Source: Deltaproteobacteria bacterium (GTDB lineage Bacteria > Desulfobacterota > DSM-4660 > Desulfatiglandales > Desulfatiglandaceae). Taken from it: DNA of 39,672 bases. The notes beneath the pieces were generated by a model. That model saw nothing but the letters and a program-made list of their open reading frames with translations. It searched no databases and had not been told where the DNA came from. Both the position numbers and the translations under genes were made by a program. The first letter of the stretch is position 1. Each line of letters starts with the position of its first letter. The stretch is taken from assembly GCA_018644785.1 (NCBI GenBank), contig JABGPV010000013.1, positions 1 to 39,672 of the forward strand. The letters run 5' to 3'. This document shows positions 8,301 to 16,484 of this stretch, one piece after another.

Positions 8301-10291
8301 TATGATTCCTCCTTTTTCGATTCTTCTTTTTCCATTTTCCGGCTTTCCCGTTTCACCGTTTCCCTTACATAAGACTTTGCACCATCCTCGATCAGCCCGG
8401 GCACCATATCTTTGAACAATTTAATAGCGCGGTCCAGATCCAGATCGCCCATCTCTTCCGAACCGAACAGTTGCCTGAAAACCGGCTTGAAGGCGCCGAC
8501 CTGCAACATACCGTGGATGATCGTCCCGATAGCCGACGACGTCCCCCCGAACGGTACCAGGCTCTGATCGCCCTCACCCTCCACACGCGGATGCGGCGCA
8601 ACACCGCCCATGCCATCAACATTCACGATTTTGATGCTGTCGATCTTTTCGGCGGGCTTCATCAACGCGCCGACGATATCGGAAATCTCGCCGATGAGCT
8701 GACCCATGCGTGCATCTTTTAAGACCGGTTCGGATATCACGTTTCTGGCTTCAATCATGGCACGTTCGGCTTCGGCCTTTACCAAAGCGTCTTTCTGGTT
8801 GGCATCGGAAAGCCGTTCTATGGCTTGAGCCTCATTGTTGGTCGCATCGGATTTTGCCTTTGCAAGTTGCCGGATGCGCTGGGATTCCATTTCCACCTTC
8901 AGGTCTTCTTGGATCTTCTCAATGGCCGCCGCCATTTCAGCCCGGATCGTGGACGCCGTTTTCTCCCTTTCCGCCTGTGATTTCACCTTCACGGAAAGCA
9001 TTTCGTGCGTAGCGTCTTCCATTTTGGCCTTGGCCTGAAGTTCGCCAATCATTGCCAACGCATTTGCTTCCTCCTGCATGGATCGGGCTTCCTGAATCGA
9101 AAGCCTTGCGGCTTCAAGGGTTTTGGAGGTATCAACCTCAGCCATTTTAATTTCCAGGTCTTTGGCCATACGCTGTTCGGTAATATCTTTCTCCTCGGCG
9201 ATTTTCATGGACTGAATTTTCCGACTCAGTTCAATGTTGGCTTCTTCTTTTTTGCGTTTTTCTTCGACCAACTCAATTTCATTTTTCATGGCGGTCGCCT
9301 GAACCGACTTTTCGATTTCGATTTTATGCTCTTCAATCTCCTTCTGTTTGTTGATCTGGGCGGTTTCAACGGCGCGTTCCTTTTCAATCCGCTGCTCTTC
9401 GTCCGTTTTTTCCTTTGAAAGCTGCAGCTCCTTTAGTCCCCGGTCATGTTTCAATTTGGCATCTTCCGCCAACAGCCGTTGATTCATAATGTGCTGCGTC
9501 AATTCTCTTTCTCTTTCCTCTTTCTGGGATTCAATCTCGTTTTTAACGTCCTGTTCGGCAAAGGCGCGCTCTTTTTCCAGGTCCAGAGATTGTTTGCGCG
9601 CCTCTACATTTTTTTCCTGAATCAGAATATTATTGTCCTGCTCAATATCATTCCGTTCTTTTTTGCGTTTTTCGGTAATCCCTTTGATGGCCAGGATCCC
9701 TTCCGAGTCGAAGACATTGTCGGGATCATAAAATTCAATTTTTGTTTGTTCAAATGAGCAAAGGGAGATCGAGGTCAATTCCAGGCCTTTTTGATTTAAT
9801 TCATCCACCAGCAGCGTCTTAACCCCTGTGGCATAAGCGTTTCGATTCTGGTGGATCTCTTCAAGGGCCATATCCGATGCCACCGCTTGAACGGCATTGA
9901 GTAAAGCGGGCGCTAAAAACCGGCCCAAGGCATCCGTGTTGCCCGCCCGTTGACCCAAAGCGATAGCGGCCTGCTCAACGTCTTTCTTATCGGCTTTGAC
10001 GCGAACGTATACTTCCATTTCCATATCCGCTCTCAACCGGTTCTTTGTGATAATCGAATTTTCATCTTTTCTTTGGACCTGAAGTTTGGTCTCACTCAAG
10101 TCCACCCATTGTATTTTATGCAGCAACGGGATCACGAAGGCGCCCCGGCCCACAACCGCCTTGCTGCCGCCAAAGCCGGTCCGAACAAATGCGATGCGGG
10201 GTTCCGTCTTCCAATAAACCCTGAACGGGCTCTTTTCCCAGGTCCCCAAGACAATCAAGGCAATTCCGACAATAATATAGGTCGTTATCAT
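8300..10291 (-). CDS. YqiK/flotillin-like SPFH-domain membrane scaffold protein
   Basis: A 663-residue protein. I place the start at the ATG at 10291, preceded by GGAG at 5 bp, because the longer open frame upstream overlaps the previous gene. Residues 2-17 are a membrane anchor (TTYIIVGIALIVLGTW). Residues about 28-200 are the SPFH/Band-7 domain. Residues about 205-540 are an uninterrupted E/K/Q/R-rich coiled coil typical of flotillins (KRKKERNDIEQD, as in YqiK). The end is a short C-terminal region with a glycine-rich loop. Flotillins form large membrane rings or microdomains; the E. coli relative YqiK is an inner-membrane protein. Its place between a livF with a long tail and a lactonase-like gene is unusual; it may organise the importer in the membrane (inference). 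Confidence 0.85.
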   Translation of the reverse strand: MITTYIIVGIALIVLGTWEKSPFRVYWKTEPRIAFVRTGFGGSKAVVGRGAFVIPLLHKIQWVDLSETKLQVQRKDENSIITKNRLRADMEMEVYVRVKADKKDVEQAAIALGQRAGNTDALGRFLAPALLNAVQAVASDMALEEIHQNRNAYATGVKTLLVDELNQKGLELTSISLCSFEQTKIEFYDPDNVFDSEGILAIKGITEKRKKERNDIEQDNNILIQEKNVEARKQSLDLEKERAFAEQDVKNEIESQKEERERELTQHIMNQRLLAEDAKLKHDRGLKELQLSKEKTDEEQRIEKERAVETAQINKQKEIEEHKIEIEKSVQATAMKNEIELVEEKRKKEEANIELSRKIQSMKIAEEKDITEQRMAKDLEIKMAEVDTSKTLEAARLSIQEARSMQEEANALAMIGELQAKAKMEDATHEMLSVKVKSQAEREKTASTIRAEMAAAIEKIQEDLKVEMESQRIRQLAKAKSDATNNEAQAIERLSDANQKDALVKAEAERAMIEARNVISEPVLKDARMGQLIGEISDIVGALMKPAEKIDSIKIVNVDGMGGVAPHPRVEGEGDQSLVPFGGTSSAIGTIIHGMLQVGAFKPVFRQLFGSEEMGDLDLDRAIKLFKDMVPGLIEDGAKSYVRETVKRESRKMEKEESKKEES

Positions 10292-10319
10292 ATCTGCTCC
10301 ATCAGGTAAAAAGGTTGGG

Positions 10320-11522
10320 TTAAAGTTTGTTTTGGGCCTGCCATGCGGCCTGTTTTTGTTGTCTGGCTTTTTCTCGTGAGCTGAAACCCCGTGCCGGTTC
10401 CGGTTTGCGGTTTGCATCACGAGAACCGGATGCGTCGTTTTCATGGCGGGGTTCCTTCTCCACGCCTGATACATCAGTATCCTTTTCATGAGTTTCCGGC
10501 GGTTGCGGCGCCGCCTTTGACATCATCGGGTCAAACAGGTCGTCATAGGCCGGAGATGTGGATACCGTATCGATTGTTTCCCCTGCGATGGCCTGCTTGA
10601 TGCGATCCATATCGCTTCTGATTCCTGACAATTCAGACTGAAGATCGGCAAAACGTGCTGAAGAAACGCCGGTGGTCTTTTCATGATCCCGGGAGCGGAT
10701 CCGTGACGCCTTTTTTGTCGCCAAAGATCCCTTCGGCATAGGTGCCGTGTCTTCGTTGGGCGGCGCTTCCTTTCCACGACGCTCCCCGGCATTGTTCACC
10801 ACAGCCGATTTCTTACCCACGTCGCCTCCCAGATAGGTCGCCCGCAGATCCGGATTGGAGAGCAGTTCTTCCGCGCTGCCGTTTAAAACCACCCGGCCGT
10901 TGGACATGACATACCCGACGTCGCAAATCTTTAAAGCCAGGTTCGCCATCTGCTCGCAAAGCAAAATCGTCGTGCCTTCTTCCGACCGAAGATTGGTGAT
11001 GGTATGCATCAGTTCCCGGACAACGCGCGGCGCCAGGCCCCAGGACGGCTCATCTAAAATGATCAGACGCGGCCGCGTCATCAGCGCCCTGGCAATGGCC
11101 AGCATCTGCTGTTCCCCACCGGAAAGATTGCCGGCCAACTGTCGGGCGCGTACTTTCAGAATCGGCCACCGTCGATAGGCGTCTTCGAGACTGCCGCCGT
11201 TGCCGCCTTCCACGCTGGAAGCGGCCAATAAGAGATTGTCCTCTACATTCAGACCGCCGAAAAGGTGACGTCCTTCCATTACATGGGCAATACCGGCCTC
11301 AACAATTTTATGTGGCGGCGCACCGACGATGTCGGCGCCCATGAATGTAATGTTACCGCCTGAAGTTTGTTTAATCCCCGAAACGGCCTTGAGTATGGAC
11401 GACTTGCCGGCCCCGTTCGGACCGATCAAGGCCACGATCTCTCCTTCTTCAACCCGAAGGCTGGCGCCGTGTACCACTTCAACGGCGCCATACCGAATAG
11501 ACAATCCATTGATTTCGAGCAT
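10320..11522 (-). CDS. livF: LivF-type ABC ATPase with a 168-residue C-terminal extension
   Basis: Residues 1-232 are a complete LivF: Walker A GPNGAGKSS (34-42), the Q-loop region, signature LSGGEQQ (133-139), Walker B LIILDEP (153-159), and the LivF-typical GLAP and LLCEQM. It would energise uptake of a branched-chain amino acid or related carboxylate. Start: the ATG at 11522, with a GAAGGG site overlapping the previous stop; earlier in-frame codons lie inside the upstream gene. Usual LivF length is about 235. Here a low-complexity, charged tail (residues 233-400) follows, with a short coiled-coil-like segment (SARFADLQSELSGIRSDM) and a basic end. It is not a frameshift into the next gene: the tail has its own stop 28 bp before the SPFH start. 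Confidence 0.9.
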   Translation of the reverse strand: MLEINGLSIRYGAVEVVHGASLRVEEGEIVALIGPNGAGKSSILKAVSGIKQTSGGNITFMGADIVGAPPHKIVEAGIAHVMEGRHLFGGLNVEDNLLLAASSVEGGNGGSLEDAYRRWPILKVRARQLAGNLSGGEQQMLAIARALMTRPRLIILDEPSWGLAPRVVRELMHTITNLRSEEGTTILLCEQMANLALKICDVGYVMSNGRVVLNGSAEELLSNPDLRATYLGGDVGKKSAVVNNAGERRGKEAPPNEDTAPMPKGSLATKKASRIRSRDHEKTTGVSSARFADLQSELSGIRSDMDRIKQAIAGETIDTVSTSPAYDDLFDPMMSKAAPQPPETHEKDTDVSGVEKEPRHENDASGSRDANRKPEPARGFSSREKARQQKQAAWQAQNKL

Positions 11523-11535
11523 TTTTTTAACCCTT

Positions 11536-12981
11536 CTACCCCAGATACGCCGCCAATACCGCCTGATTTGTCTGGATTTCTTCAGGCGTTCCCTCGGCAA
11601 TTTTTATGCCGAAATCAAGGACGCTGATGCGGTCCGCAATGGACATCACAAACTCCATGTTATGCTCGATAACGAGTATGGCAATTCCGTTGGCCTTAAT
11701 CACTTTCAGTAATCGGAGGAGGTGCCGCATCTCTTCAGGCGCAAGTCCGGCTGCCGGCTCGTCCAGTATCATCAGGTGCGGATGCACGCCCAGTGCGCGT
11801 GCAATCTCGATCAGCCGCCGGTACCCGTGTGGCAATCTCTTGACCGGTATATCCGCAACATCCGCCAGGCCAACGGCATGTAAAAGATCCAGTGCTTCGG
11901 CGCGAACCGACGACACACTTTTATGATGGCCCGGCAGACCGAGCATGATGGAAAAAATGTTGGCTTTCAGCCGATGATGGGATGCCACCTGCATGTTCTC
12001 CGCGGTTGTCATTTCATTGACCAGGGTAGGCTGCTGAAACGTTCGGCCGACACCCAGAATCGTGATTTCATCGGCGCTCTTGCCTATTACGGAATTTCCC
12101 AGAATGCGCACATCACCGCCATCGGGCGGATACAGGCCGGTAATCACGTTGACCAGGGTTGTTTTGCCGGCGCCGTTGGGGCCGATCAGGGCGTGGGTCT
12201 CTCCCGGTTTAATGCGCAAAGAAACGTCGTTAAGTGCATTCAAACCGCCAAAAGATTTGTTGACACCCGAAACTTCTATGACCGGCCGGTCGCCGGCGGT
12301 TCGGGCATAGTCGACTGCGTACTTGGGTTCCGCCAGCTTCCAGTCCTGTATTTCGATGGCACGATTGGCGCGTCGGCCATGCCATTTTTTTCGAATCCAG
12401 CCGGTGATACCCTCCGGCGTCACCAGCAAAAAAAACAGCAGCGCCAGCGCATAGATAATACTCATATATTGGACCAGAGAGCCGAAAAACAGCGGAATGA
12501 AGATCAGGATGGCGGCCCCCACATACGGCCCAAGGAGTTCCCGCCGACCGCCGAGGATGACCATGGCCAGCAAGACAATGGATTGGTCCCATGTAAATGT
12601 ATTATAATTCAGACGTCCCAGCATGTGGGCATAAAAAGCGCCGGCAATGCCGATAATCACCGCAGAAACCACAAAGAGCAACACTCGCAGGCGCGGCACC
12701 GAATTGCCCATGAACAGGCAGGCCACTTCGGCCTCACGCATGCAGCTGGTCACAAAATTCAGGCTGGAACGATTGAAATTTCGAATCATGTAAAGGGCAA
12801 AGAGCCAGCATAGAAGGATTAGAAAATAGTAGGTTTCCAATTCAAACACGTGCCCGAAAAGGTTGAGCGGCGGAATGTCGATCATGCCGGCGGCAGCATC
12901 GGTCAGGTCCGGAAACTGAATAATCAGTCGCACAATCACGATATTGAATGCCACCGTCGTCATGGCCAGGTAAACGCCCAT
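11536..12981 (-). CDS. livG: LivM C-terminal half fused to LivG ATPase (3' of a frameshift)
   Basis: This part reads as the rest of a LivM permease (from GVYLAMTTVAF to about residue 200, several membrane helices ending LLFFLLVTPEGITG), a linker, then a full LivG ATPase. The ATPase carries Walker A GPNGAGKTT (about 267-275 from the ATG at 12981), a signature region LPHGYRRLIEIARAL and Walker B LMILDEP, and ends AAYLG. The N-terminal LivM half is in another frame immediately upstream (to 13366). Removing one G from the GGG at 12977-12979 (minus strand) joins both halves into one reading frame with the canonical ARLxGVYLAM. LivM-LivG fusions exist in nature; the frameshift is either a sequencing error or a real inactivating mutation. 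Confidence 0.8.
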   Translation of the reverse strand: MGVYLAMTTVAFNIVIVRLIIQFPDLTDAAAGMIDIPPLNLFGHVFELETYYFLILLCWLFALYMIRNFNRSSLNFVTSCMREAEVACLFMGNSVPRLRVLLFVVSAVIIGIAGAFYAHMLGRLNYNTFTWDQSIVLLAMVILGGRRELLGPYVGAAILIFIPLFFGSLVQYMSIIYALALLFFLLVTPEGITGWIRKKWHGRRANRAIEIQDWKLAEPKYAVDYARTAGDRPVIEVSGVNKSFGGLNALNDVSLRIKPGETHALIGPNGAGKTTLVNVITGLYPPDGGDVRILGNSVIGKSADEITILGVGRTFQQPTLVNEMTTAENMQVASHHRLKANIFSIMLGLPGHHKSVSSVRAEALDLLHAVGLADVADIPVKRLPHGYRRLIEIARALGVHPHLMILDEPAAGLAPEEMRHLLRLLKVIKANGIAILVIEHNMEFVMSIADRISVLDFGIKIAEGTPEEIQTNQAVLAAYLG

Positions 12982-13366
12982 CAAGCCGGGCTGAAGAGAG
13001 TGCCAAGAGCCATCCGCCAAAACCGGAAACGATGACCGCCGTGATCATGGCAATCCAAACCGGCCAGCCGAATTTCAATGCCAGTACCGCCGATGTATAG
13101 GCTCCCAGGCCAAAAAGGCCCATGTGCCCTATGGAGACGATGCCCCCTTTCCCGAAAACCAGTGACAAGGCCAGTGCGGCAATACCGAAAATGGCCGCGA
13201 TCTGGATGAATCGCAGATAATAGGGATTGTTAAAAATGGCCGGCACACACATGAGAAAAATAAAAAGGATCGCACTCCAGATGGTTCGCCATGAAACACC
13301 CGAGCGCTGGCTGATGGCATGCCAGAGCCCGCGGGATGTTTGTCGTTCGACTCCTGGTGTCATCAT
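12842..13366 (-). CDS. livM: LivM N-terminal half (5' of a frameshift)
   Basis: The genuine part is 12980-13366: a short N-terminus, a helix (IWSAILFIFLMCVPAIF), and the LivM core FGKGGIVSIGHMGLFGLGAYTSAVLALKFGWPVW up to ALSSARL. After about 12978 the frame is wrong and runs through unrelated residues to a stop at 12842. The ATG at 13366 overlaps the livH stop (ATGA) and has an AAGAGG site, which settles the start (a GTG at 13396 lies inside livH). Read with the feature at 11536-12981 it forms one fused permease-ATPase of about 610 residues. Confidence 0.75.
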   Translation of the reverse strand: MMTPGVERQTSRGLWHAISQRSGVSWRTIWSAILFIFLMCVPAIFNNPYYLRFIQIAAIFGIAALALSLVFGKGGIVSIGHMGLFGLGAYTSAVLALKFGWPVWIAMITAVIVSGFGGWLLALSSARLDGRLPGHDDGGIQYRDCATDYSVSGPDRCCRRHDRHSAAQPFRARV

Positions 13367-14235
13367 GCGGCCCTCTTCCAATCGGTTTCGCCCCACAATC
13401 CCGTGGGCCTAATCCCCAGAATGATCATCAGCGCAACGAAAATGATGATCTCTTTGCTTTGGCCGCCGAATAAATAGCCGGACAGCGACTCGCCGATGCC
13501 GAAAAGCAATCCGCCAAAAATAGCCGATCGGCCCCGCGTAAGCCCCCCCAGGATCGCCGCCGCAAACCCCTTTAACCCCACCATGGTGCCCAACTGCACA
13601 TTGGCACCGGCAATGGGCGCGAGCAAAACCGCCGCAATGGTGCATAAAACAGCTGCCAGGCTAAAGGCAATGGCATTTATTTTTCCAACATTCAGGCCCA
13701 CAACACCGCACGCATCCGTATCTTCGGCGGCCGCCTGCATTGATTTTCCTAAAATTGTTTTTCTTTGGATCAGATCCACGCCAACAAGAACTAAGGCCAC
13801 AATGATGAGAAGGGCCATGTCCTGGCTGGTTACCGCCAGATCGCCCACATTGAACAGTTTGATGTTTCCGAAAACATTGGGGAAAACCGCGGTGCTGGTG
13901 CCCCAGATCCCCTGCGCCACCGTGACGATGAGAAGCCCTAAAGACAATGTCACCAGCAGGGCCGTGATCGGATCAAGCTCCTGAAGACGGCTTAGGGCCG
14001 CTGCCCGGATAACCAGGTTGAGCAATACGGCAGCCGCACAGCCGACAATCACCGCGGTGATTATGGGCAGTCCCCAGCTTTCATTTGCGGAATAGGTCAC
14101 CATTGCCGCTACCATGATGGTTTCACCCAGAGCGAAATTGATCACCCGCGTGGTGGTGAAAACGATGCTGTAAGCCAATGCCAAAAGGGCATATATGGCG
14201 CCAGTCAACAGGCCCGCGAAAATTGATTCGATCAT
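13363..14235 (-). CDS. livH: LivH-type branched-chain amino acid/carboxylate ABC permease
   Basis: A 290-residue polytopic membrane protein with the LivH signature: FAGLLTGAIYALLALAYSIVFTTTRVINFALGE at the start, the cytoplasmic loop QAAAEDTDACGVVGLNV, and the end IILGIRPTGLWGE. It forms the membrane channel with LivM. Start at the ATG at 14235 (GGAAGAG site, next to ESIFAGLL); an upstream in-frame codon at 14283 lies inside the intergenic hairpin. It is the second gene of the operon, 67 bp after livK. Confidence 0.92.
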   Translation of the reverse strand: MIESIFAGLLTGAIYALLALAYSIVFTTTRVINFALGETIMVAAMVTYSANESWGLPIITAVIVGCAAAVLLNLVIRAAALSRLQELDPITALLVTLSLGLLIVTVAQGIWGTSTAVFPNVFGNIKLFNVGDLAVTSQDMALLIIVALVLVGVDLIQRKTILGKSMQAAAEDTDACGVVGLNVGKINAIAFSLAAVLCTIAAVLLAPIAGANVQLGTMVGLKGFAAAILGGLTRGRSAIFGGLLFGIGESLSGYLFGGQSKEIIIFVALMIILGIRPTGLWGETDWKRAA

Positions 14236-14261
14236 GTCTGCTCTTCCGGTTTGATCCCGAC

Positions 14262-14290
14262 GGTCCCTTTGCCACTGGGACAAAGGGACC
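14262..14290 (-). promoter_or_regulatory. Intercistronic hairpin between livK and livH
   Basis: Two perfect 10-bp arms, GGTCCCTTTG at 14262-14271 and CAAAGGGACC at 14281-14290, with a 9-nt loop. No T-tract follows in the direction of transcription, so it is not an ordinary terminator. Hairpins after the binding-protein gene of ABC operons commonly protect the upstream mRNA and give more binding protein than permease; that role is inferred here. Confidence 0.6.
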
Positions 14291-14302
14291 GCAACAAAAT
14301 GG

Positions 14303-15490
14303 TTAGTTCGGTTTAATTACCGTTCCGTTTTTAAACTGGTACATTTGCGGTACCAAATGACTCATTGCGCAATGTTTATCCTTATTAAAAACATACGTAA
14401 CGCCGCTGATGCCCTTACATGGTCCCATGTTTTCCAGGCCTTCGCGAATCTTTTCCGGGTCCTTACCAACCGCTTCGATAACCTTGGCCAGGCACATCAT
14501 GGCATCATAGAACTGAAATCCGAAGGGTTGGGTCAACAGCGTGTCGGTGTAGCCGATGTCGCCGTATTTTTGAGACCATTTTTTTGCAAAGGCCTGAAAT
14601 TCAGGATTGCTCTTGTCGTATGGCGAGTTTTGTGTCATGGCGACATACGCGCCATCCCCCATGTCCTGGGCCGTGGTACGAAATGCCAGCTCCATGGCCG
14701 CCTCGCAAAGCAGGAGCGGTTGATTCATGCCCAGTTTTTTCATGGTGTTGTAAATCCGTCCGGCGGGGGCGCCAAGTGTACCGACGACGATGACGTCGGG
14801 ATTGGCTTTTTTAACCCGGGACAAGGATGCCGTATAGTCGATTTCCATGAGCGGAAACATTTCCGAGGCCACAAATTCCATGTTATTGGCCGCGGCGGCT
14901 TTGGTCAGGTCGGCTTTCCATTCCAATCCGTAACCGATATTGTCATGCATCAATGCGATTCGTTTCCCTTTCAACTGATCACGGGCCATTATAACCATGG
15001 CATCGGCCTGTTGGCTGACCGTCCCTGAAAAGCGAAAAACCCATGGATTGCAGCAATTTTTATCTTTCGAATCCACACATTGCCAGGCACAGGTAATATC
15101 CGATTGTTGCCCGGCCAAAATAACCGGTATTTTGGCTTTGATGGCAACGGGAACGGTCGCTTTGGCCGAACCCGTGATGGTCGAAGCAAAATAGACAATG
15201 ACTTTTTCCTTGTAAATCAGCTCCTCCGCCTGAAGTGCGGCCTTCGTGGTATCCAGTTGGTCGTCGCGCGCCAGCAGGACTACCTTTTCTCCTTTGATAC
15301 CGCCGTTTGCATTAATCTCTTCGATGGCCATCTCCATGCCGGACTTTCCGTCCAGGCCCCATGCGGCAAACGGTCCGGACATGATACCGCCCATGCCGAT
15401 TTTGATTTCGGCACTCGCGACACCAGCCACCAGTAGAAAACTGCAGGATATCAGAAATACCAGTATTTTTTCTGTAATTTTTTTTGTCAT
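14303..15490 (-). CDS. livK: LivK-type periplasmic binding protein (Peripla_BP_6)
   Basis: A 395-residue type I solute-binding protein. The Sec signal peptide is residues 1-27 (ILVFLISCSFLLVAGVASA), then mature EIKIGMGGIMSGPFAAWGLDGKSGMEMAIEEINANGG, the standard LivK/AmiC opening. A four-cysteine stretch (CAWQCVDSKDKNCC, about 134-147) lies in the ligand-facing domain and may form disulfides; it is not universal in LivK. It should hand a carboxylate or amino acid to the LivHMGF transporter encoded downstream. An AAGGGGG site precedes the ATG. First gene of the operon that ends with the LarA-like gene. Confidence 0.9.
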   Translation of the reverse strand: MTKKITEKILVFLISCSFLLVAGVASAEIKIGMGGIMSGPFAAWGLDGKSGMEMAIEEINANGGIKGEKVVLLARDDQLDTTKAALQAEELIYKEKVIVYFASTITGSAKATVPVAIKAKIPVILAGQQSDITCAWQCVDSKDKNCCNPWVFRFSGTVSQQADAMVIMARDQLKGKRIALMHDNIGYGLEWKADLTKAAAANNMEFVASEMFPLMEIDYTASLSRVKKANPDVIVVGTLGAPAGRIYNTMKKLGMNQPLLLCEAAMELAFRTTAQDMGDGAYVAMTQNSPYDKSNPEFQAFAKKWSQKYGDIGYTDTLLTQPFGFQFYDAMMCLAKVIEAVGKDPEKIREGLENMGPCKGISGVTYVFNKDKHCAMSHLVPQMYQFKNGTVIKPN

Positions 15491-15505
15491 GCAATACCCC
15501 CTTAG

Positions 15506-15534
15506 AATATACCAACTGCACTAATTTTTGACAA
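15506..15534 (-). promoter_or_regulatory. Possible sigma-70 promoter for livK
   Basis: On the minus strand: TTGTCA at 15534-15529, a 17-bp spacer, TATATT at 15511-15506. The match is good, but transcription would start within about 10 nt of the livK ribosome binding site, so the leader would be very short. The rest of 15491-15693 shows no gene and no clear terminator. Confidence 0.35.
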
Positions 15535-15693
15535 CCGAGAATCCCTTTCTCTCACATATAAATCTCCATTCCAATCTGTCGGGAATATCACCCCCTTTCT
15601 CTTTTTCCGTCATATAACCATGAGACAGATATTTGGTTTATGAATGAATTCCGTTCCAGGCAGAATGGATCGCCTCTGACAGCACGGTTCCCA

Positions 15694-16482
15694 TCAGCTG
15701 AAAAAACAAGAGACCGCCCCGATCCGGTCGACGGTCAGGTTGATTGAATCTCCCTTTTCGATGGGCACGGCCGCCACGGCGGAACCGGAAAGAATAATTT
15801 CGCCTGCCTTCAGCCCTATACCGTAATCCCCCAATTTATTGGCAAGCCACGCCACGGACTGGACCGGACCCCCGAGGACGGCAGCCCCTGCTCCCGTAGC
15901 GACAATTTTTCCATTTTTGAGAAATACAAACCCCACATTTCTGAGGTCAAGCTTTTTAATGGGAACCATCTTGGCGCCAACGACGAAGGCGGCGCTGGAT
16001 GCATTGTCCGCCACAGTGTCCTGAATTTTGATCTTCCAGTCTTTTACCCGGCTGTCGATGATTTCCAAAGCGGGCATCACACCTGCCGTGGCTTGAACCA
16101 CGTCGGCAGGCGTAACCCCGGGTCCTTTCAGATCACTTTTTAGAACAAAGGCGATCTCCCCCTCGATCCTGGGGGCGATAAATGTCGATGCGGATATCCC
16201 CATATCTTCGTAGGCCAACATGGTGTCCATGAGATGACCATAGTCGGGTTCATCGACCCCCAGCATCTCCTGTATGGGCATGCTGGTAATTCCAATCTTC
16301 TTGCCCACCACTTTTTTGCCTTCCGCCTTCCAGGCATCGACGGTCAGGAGTTGGATTCGATAGGCTTCTTCGACCGTTATCTCCGGATACATTTCCGTGA
16401 GAGGTGCAATCGGTTCGAGATCCTTATGTGCAGCAATCAATTTTTCTGCTGTCCCCGAAATTTCCGTTTCATTTAAGCTCAT
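15694..16482 (-). CDS. 2-keto-4-pentenoate hydratase / 4-oxalocrotonate decarboxylase family enzyme (FAH superfamily)
   Basis: A 262-residue protein of MhpD/DmpE type. These enzymes hydrate 2-oxopent-4-enoate or decarboxylate oxalocrotonate in meta-cleavage pathways, using a divalent metal held by three glutamates. Here they are Glu107 and Glu109 in PRIEGEIAF and Glu140 in MPALEIIDSRVKDW. The N-terminal DAYRIQ-like helix (EEAYRIQLLTVDAWKAEGKKVVGKKIG) and the C-terminal GEIILSGS motif are standard. A GGAGG site lies inside the end of the upstream gene, 2 bp away. No ring-cleavage dioxygenase is in the window, so the aromatic meta-cleavage role is not supported; a related 2-oxo-enoate is the likely substrate. 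Confidence 0.85.
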   Translation of the reverse strand: MSLNETEISGTAEKLIAAHKDLEPIAPLTEMYPEITVEEAYRIQLLTVDAWKAEGKKVVGKKIGITSMPIQEMLGVDEPDYGHLMDTMLAYEDMGISASTFIAPRIEGEIAFVLKSDLKGPGVTPADVVQATAGVMPALEIIDSRVKDWKIKIQDTVADNASSAAFVVGAKMVPIKKLDLRNVGFVFLKNGKIVATGAGAAVLGGPVQSVAWLANKLGDYGIGLKAGEIILSGSAVAAVPIEKGDSINLTVDRIGAVSCFFS

Positions 16483-16484
16483 GT

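Noticed and set aside
8710..9757. Phe-rich plus-strand frames
   Set aside because: They are the complement of the lysine/glutamate-rich coiled coil of the SPFH gene.
10292..10489. 66-codon N-terminal extension of the SPFH protein
   Set aside because: It overlaps livF out of frame, is unlike any membrane anchor, and the internal ATG has a good ribosome binding site and starts at the predicted membrane helix.
11923..12813. 296-codon plus-strand frame opposite livM-livG
   Set aside because: Antisense of a conserved permease-ATPase; no motif and no start signal.
13364..13396. Earlier GTG start for the livM half
   Set aside because: The ATG at 13366 has a good ribosome binding site and the ATGA overlap with livH.
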